Shown here in pieces: positions 6,007 through 7,625 of a stretch of 7,625 nucleotides of DNA (positions are counted from its first letter, which is position 1; every line of letters begins with the position of its first letter). The notes beneath the pieces were generated by a model that saw only the letters and a program-made list of their open reading frames with translations, did not search any database and was not told where the DNA came from. This stretch comes from Polynucleobacter sp. (GTDB lineage: Bacteria > Pseudomonadota > Gammaproteobacteria > Burkholderiales > Burkholderiaceae): positions 1-7,625 of the forward strand of contig JALRHB010000002.1 of assembly GCA_023253245.1 (NCBI GenBank), written 5' to 3'. The position numbers and the translations under genes are program-made.

Positions 6007-7551
6007 TTATTGAGGGTAAAAAATTCTGACGCGATAGCCAGCAGCAGTTTCTGGGAGTTCAATAGGTATTTCTAATCGAAAAATTTCTCCTGAGGGAGCC
6101 CCTTTTTGTAAAAAGTCAGGATGTTTCTCTTGCCAAGCGGTTGGTATCCAGTCAGTTGGAGCAAGAACAATCGATTGAACTTCCAATTCTTCTGCGTCGG
6201 TGAGAGAAATTTCTAAACTGGGGAATAAAACGGGAAGTGCAAGACGGTTTTGTATTACAACTTGCAGCGTAGATTGATTTAGAGGGTTTTTAAGGGTCTC
6301 TCTTGCGTTTTGGGGGATGAGAGTTACCGAACTTATTTTCCAAGCTGAAAAATCGCTTACAGGGCGATTTTCACATCCTAGTGCGTCACAGAGTTTTTTA
6401 TCAAACTGTTGCAAAACAGAAAATGCATCTACTGCAATTCGGTGAGAGCTGCCATCAATGCGCGGAGCTAACATTGGAAGTAAGGAGTTTCGAAAGAAGT
6501 GCTCCCCTGAAACTAAAAGTAGCAGTAGCAAAAGACTAAAAAATATTAATTTAAGACTTTTTTTTTGAGCCAATGCTAAGGTATCTGCATTTTTCTCTGC
6601 TAGATTTGTTTTGCTGTCAATATTTGGGAGGGTGCCGTGCAAGCAGACCCAGCCTTCACTCTCTTTCCAAATAGAAAGAGTTAACCATTGGCTATACGTG
6701 GCTATAACCTCATCTGCCTGTCGTTCAAGAACTCCTGATAGAACAATTTTTCCACCAGGGCGCATCTTATTGACTAATGCAGGCGCAAGCACTTGTAGTG
6801 GATTTGCCAGAATATTGGCCATTACGATGTCGTATTTCATTTCTGCCGCTAGCTCTGGAGCATTTTCATTGGGCAATACAAAACGAATGGTTGTATTGTT
6901 GATTTCTGCATTGCTCCGTGCCGCAACCATAGCTTGTGGATCAATATCCGTGCCAACGACAGGATTACAGCCCAATTTTGCAGCTGCAATAGCCAAAATG
7001 CCGGATCCACAGCCGTAATCCAGTAGGCTTTGATTTTGTAAGGTAGTATTTTGCTCAAGCCACAAGAGACAAAGATGTGTTGTGGGGTGACTGCCGGTTC
7101 CAAAGGCTAAACCTGGATCAACTGCTAAACAGATAGCATTTGGATCGCTTGGAGCCTCATGCCATGATGGAACAACCCATATGCGCTCTCCAATTTGGAT
7201 TGGAGCAAATTGACTTTGGGTTAGACGGACCCAATCTTGCTCTTCAACAATTTTCTCTTGAGGTTGTGGAAGATTAAATCCAGCTTCTTTGAGACTGGCC
7301 AATAATTCTGGAATGAAATGTTCCGCATCTGAGATATCTATCTCAGGATTAAAGAGTGCTGTAACTGCAGAACGATCCCAGGCTTGTACTTCGGGGGAGA
7401 GTCCTGGCTCTCCATAAAGAGGGTTTTCATCATATCCACCAGCAGCGGCATCTTCCACTGTGACAGAGAGTGCGCCGACCTCCAGTAATGCGTCACCTAA
7501 GGGCTCGGCAATCTCAGCGGGGACTGTGAAAACCAGTTCACGATAAGACAT
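6007..7551 (-). CDS. prmA: Fusion of ribosomal protein L11 methyltransferase (PrmA) with a membrane-anchored DUF3426 domain
   Basis: Residues 1 to about 309 are a complete PrmA, which uses S-adenosylmethionine to trimethylate ribosomal protein L11. Visible are the substrate-binding N-terminal part, F150-G-T-G-S-H-P-T-T, the SAM motif D178-Y-G-C-G-S-G184, the acidic D202-I-D204 after strand 2, N246 in NILANPL, and the usual end WVCLHGTLP. PrmA alone is about 300 residues. Here the frame runs on through a short polar linker (310-331, ending in KK), a transmembrane helix (about 335-349, a run of seven Leu) and a DUF3426-type domain (about 355-514; CDALGC, LQVVIQNRL, FPSLEISLTD, GYRVRIFYP). In related bacteria DUF3426 is normally the end of a separate protein with an N-terminal zinc ribbon, encoded next to prmA; here no zinc ribbon is present. 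The frame crosses an A9 run just before the helix, so the fusion needs checking. No clear ribosome binding site precedes the ATG; the upstream gene stops 33 bases before, suggesting coupling. Confidence 0.9.
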   Translation of the reverse strand: MSYRELVFTVPAEIAEPLGDALLEVGALSVTVEDAAAGGYDENPLYGEPGLSPEVQAWDRSAVTALFNPEIDISDAEHFIPELLASLKEAGFNLPQPQEKIVEEQDWVRLTQSQFAPIQIGERIWVVPSWHEAPSDPNAICLAVDPGLAFGTGSHPTTHLCLLWLEQNTTLQNQSLLDYGCGSGILAIAAAKLGCNPVVGTDIDPQAMVAARSNAEINNTTIRFVLPNENAPELAAEMKYDIVMANILANPLQVLAPALVNKMRPGGKIVLSGVLERQADEVIATYSQWLTLSIWKESEGWVCLHGTLPNIDSKTNLAEKNADTLALAQKKSLKLIFFSLLLLLLLVSGEHFFRNSLLPMLAPRIDGSSHRIAVDAFSVLQQFDKKLCDALGCENRPVSDFSAWKISSVTLIPQNARETLKNPLNQSTLQVVIQNRLALPVLFPSLEISLTDAEELEVQSIVLAPTDWIPTAWQEKHPDFLQKGAPSGEIFRLEIPIELPETAAGYRVRIFYPQ

Positions 7552-7584
7552 GAGTGATCTGCATTAGTGTGAACAAAGTATGAA

Positions 7585-7625
7585 TTAGGGCTTGCCGCGA
7601 CTGGCAGCTTGCTCCTCAAGACGAT
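7585..7625 (-). CDS. accC: C-terminal end of a gene, probably acetyl-CoA carboxylase biotin carboxylase (AccC), cut by the window
   Basis: Only the last 12 codons are inside the window: RLEEQAASRGKP, then TAA at 7587-7585, read on the minus strand. The frame is chosen because one of the other two has an immediate stop and the remaining one runs on past the prmA start. AccC is the biotin carboxylase subunit of acetyl-CoA carboxylase, the first step of fatty acid synthesis, and its C-terminus is a charged helix in many betaproteobacteria. The main support is gene order: accB-accC-prmA is common in betaproteobacteria, as I recall. The peptide alone is too short to prove the identity. Confidence 0.5.
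   Translation of the reverse strand, partial: RLEEQAASRGKP

Noticed and set aside
6611..7018. A 135-codon open frame on the plus strand opposite the methyltransferase gene.
   Set aside because: It lies wholly antisense to the well-conserved PrmA motifs, which explain this stretch; composition is that of an antisense shadow and no ribosome binding site or family match is seen.

Overview
The window looks like a piece of a betaproteobacterial chromosome of the Burkholderiales, most probably Polynucleobacter or a close relative. This is judged from moderate base composition, a NrdA of the long two-ATP-cone type, a lysine/alanine-rich H1-like histone ending in WPFPTGTRP, and an accC - prmA - DUF3426 - PfkB-kinase gene order. 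The genus is an inference from family knowledge; no database search was possible.

Layout. Positions 1-84 hold the control region of the ribonucleotide reductase operon, with a NrdR-like box cut by the window edge. nrdA (85-3048) and nrdB (3095-4279) follow on the plus strand and encode the two subunits of an aerobic class I ribonucleotide reductase, which makes deoxynucleotides for DNA synthesis. Positions 4280-4612 have no gene I can support. They hold several RNA-like inverted repeats and one good intrinsic terminator (4425-4457). A histone H1-like gene (4613-4908) comes next. Its reading frame breaks at an A9 tract that contains the slippery heptamer A AAA AAG directly before a stop codon, while a family-like C-terminal tail continues in the -1 frame up to a strong terminator (4935-4963).

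The right half is on the minus strand, read from right to left: the last codons of a gene that is probably accC, then an unusual in-frame fusion of prmA (ribosomal protein L11 methyltransferase) to a membrane segment and a DUF3426 domain (6007-7551), then a PfkB-family sugar/nucleoside kinase (4987-5946). These are close together and probably cotranscribed. The two gene groups converge on the hairpin at 4935-4960.

The two things most worth attention are the frame break in the histone gene and the PrmA-DUF3426 fusion. Both depend on a nine-adenine run in the coding strand (4774-4782 on plus; 6558-6566 on minus). In each case a one-base slip decides whether a C-terminal domain is made. This could be programmed frameshifting or transcript slippage, or it could be mutation or a sequencing error in a homopolymer; the sequence alone cannot decide.
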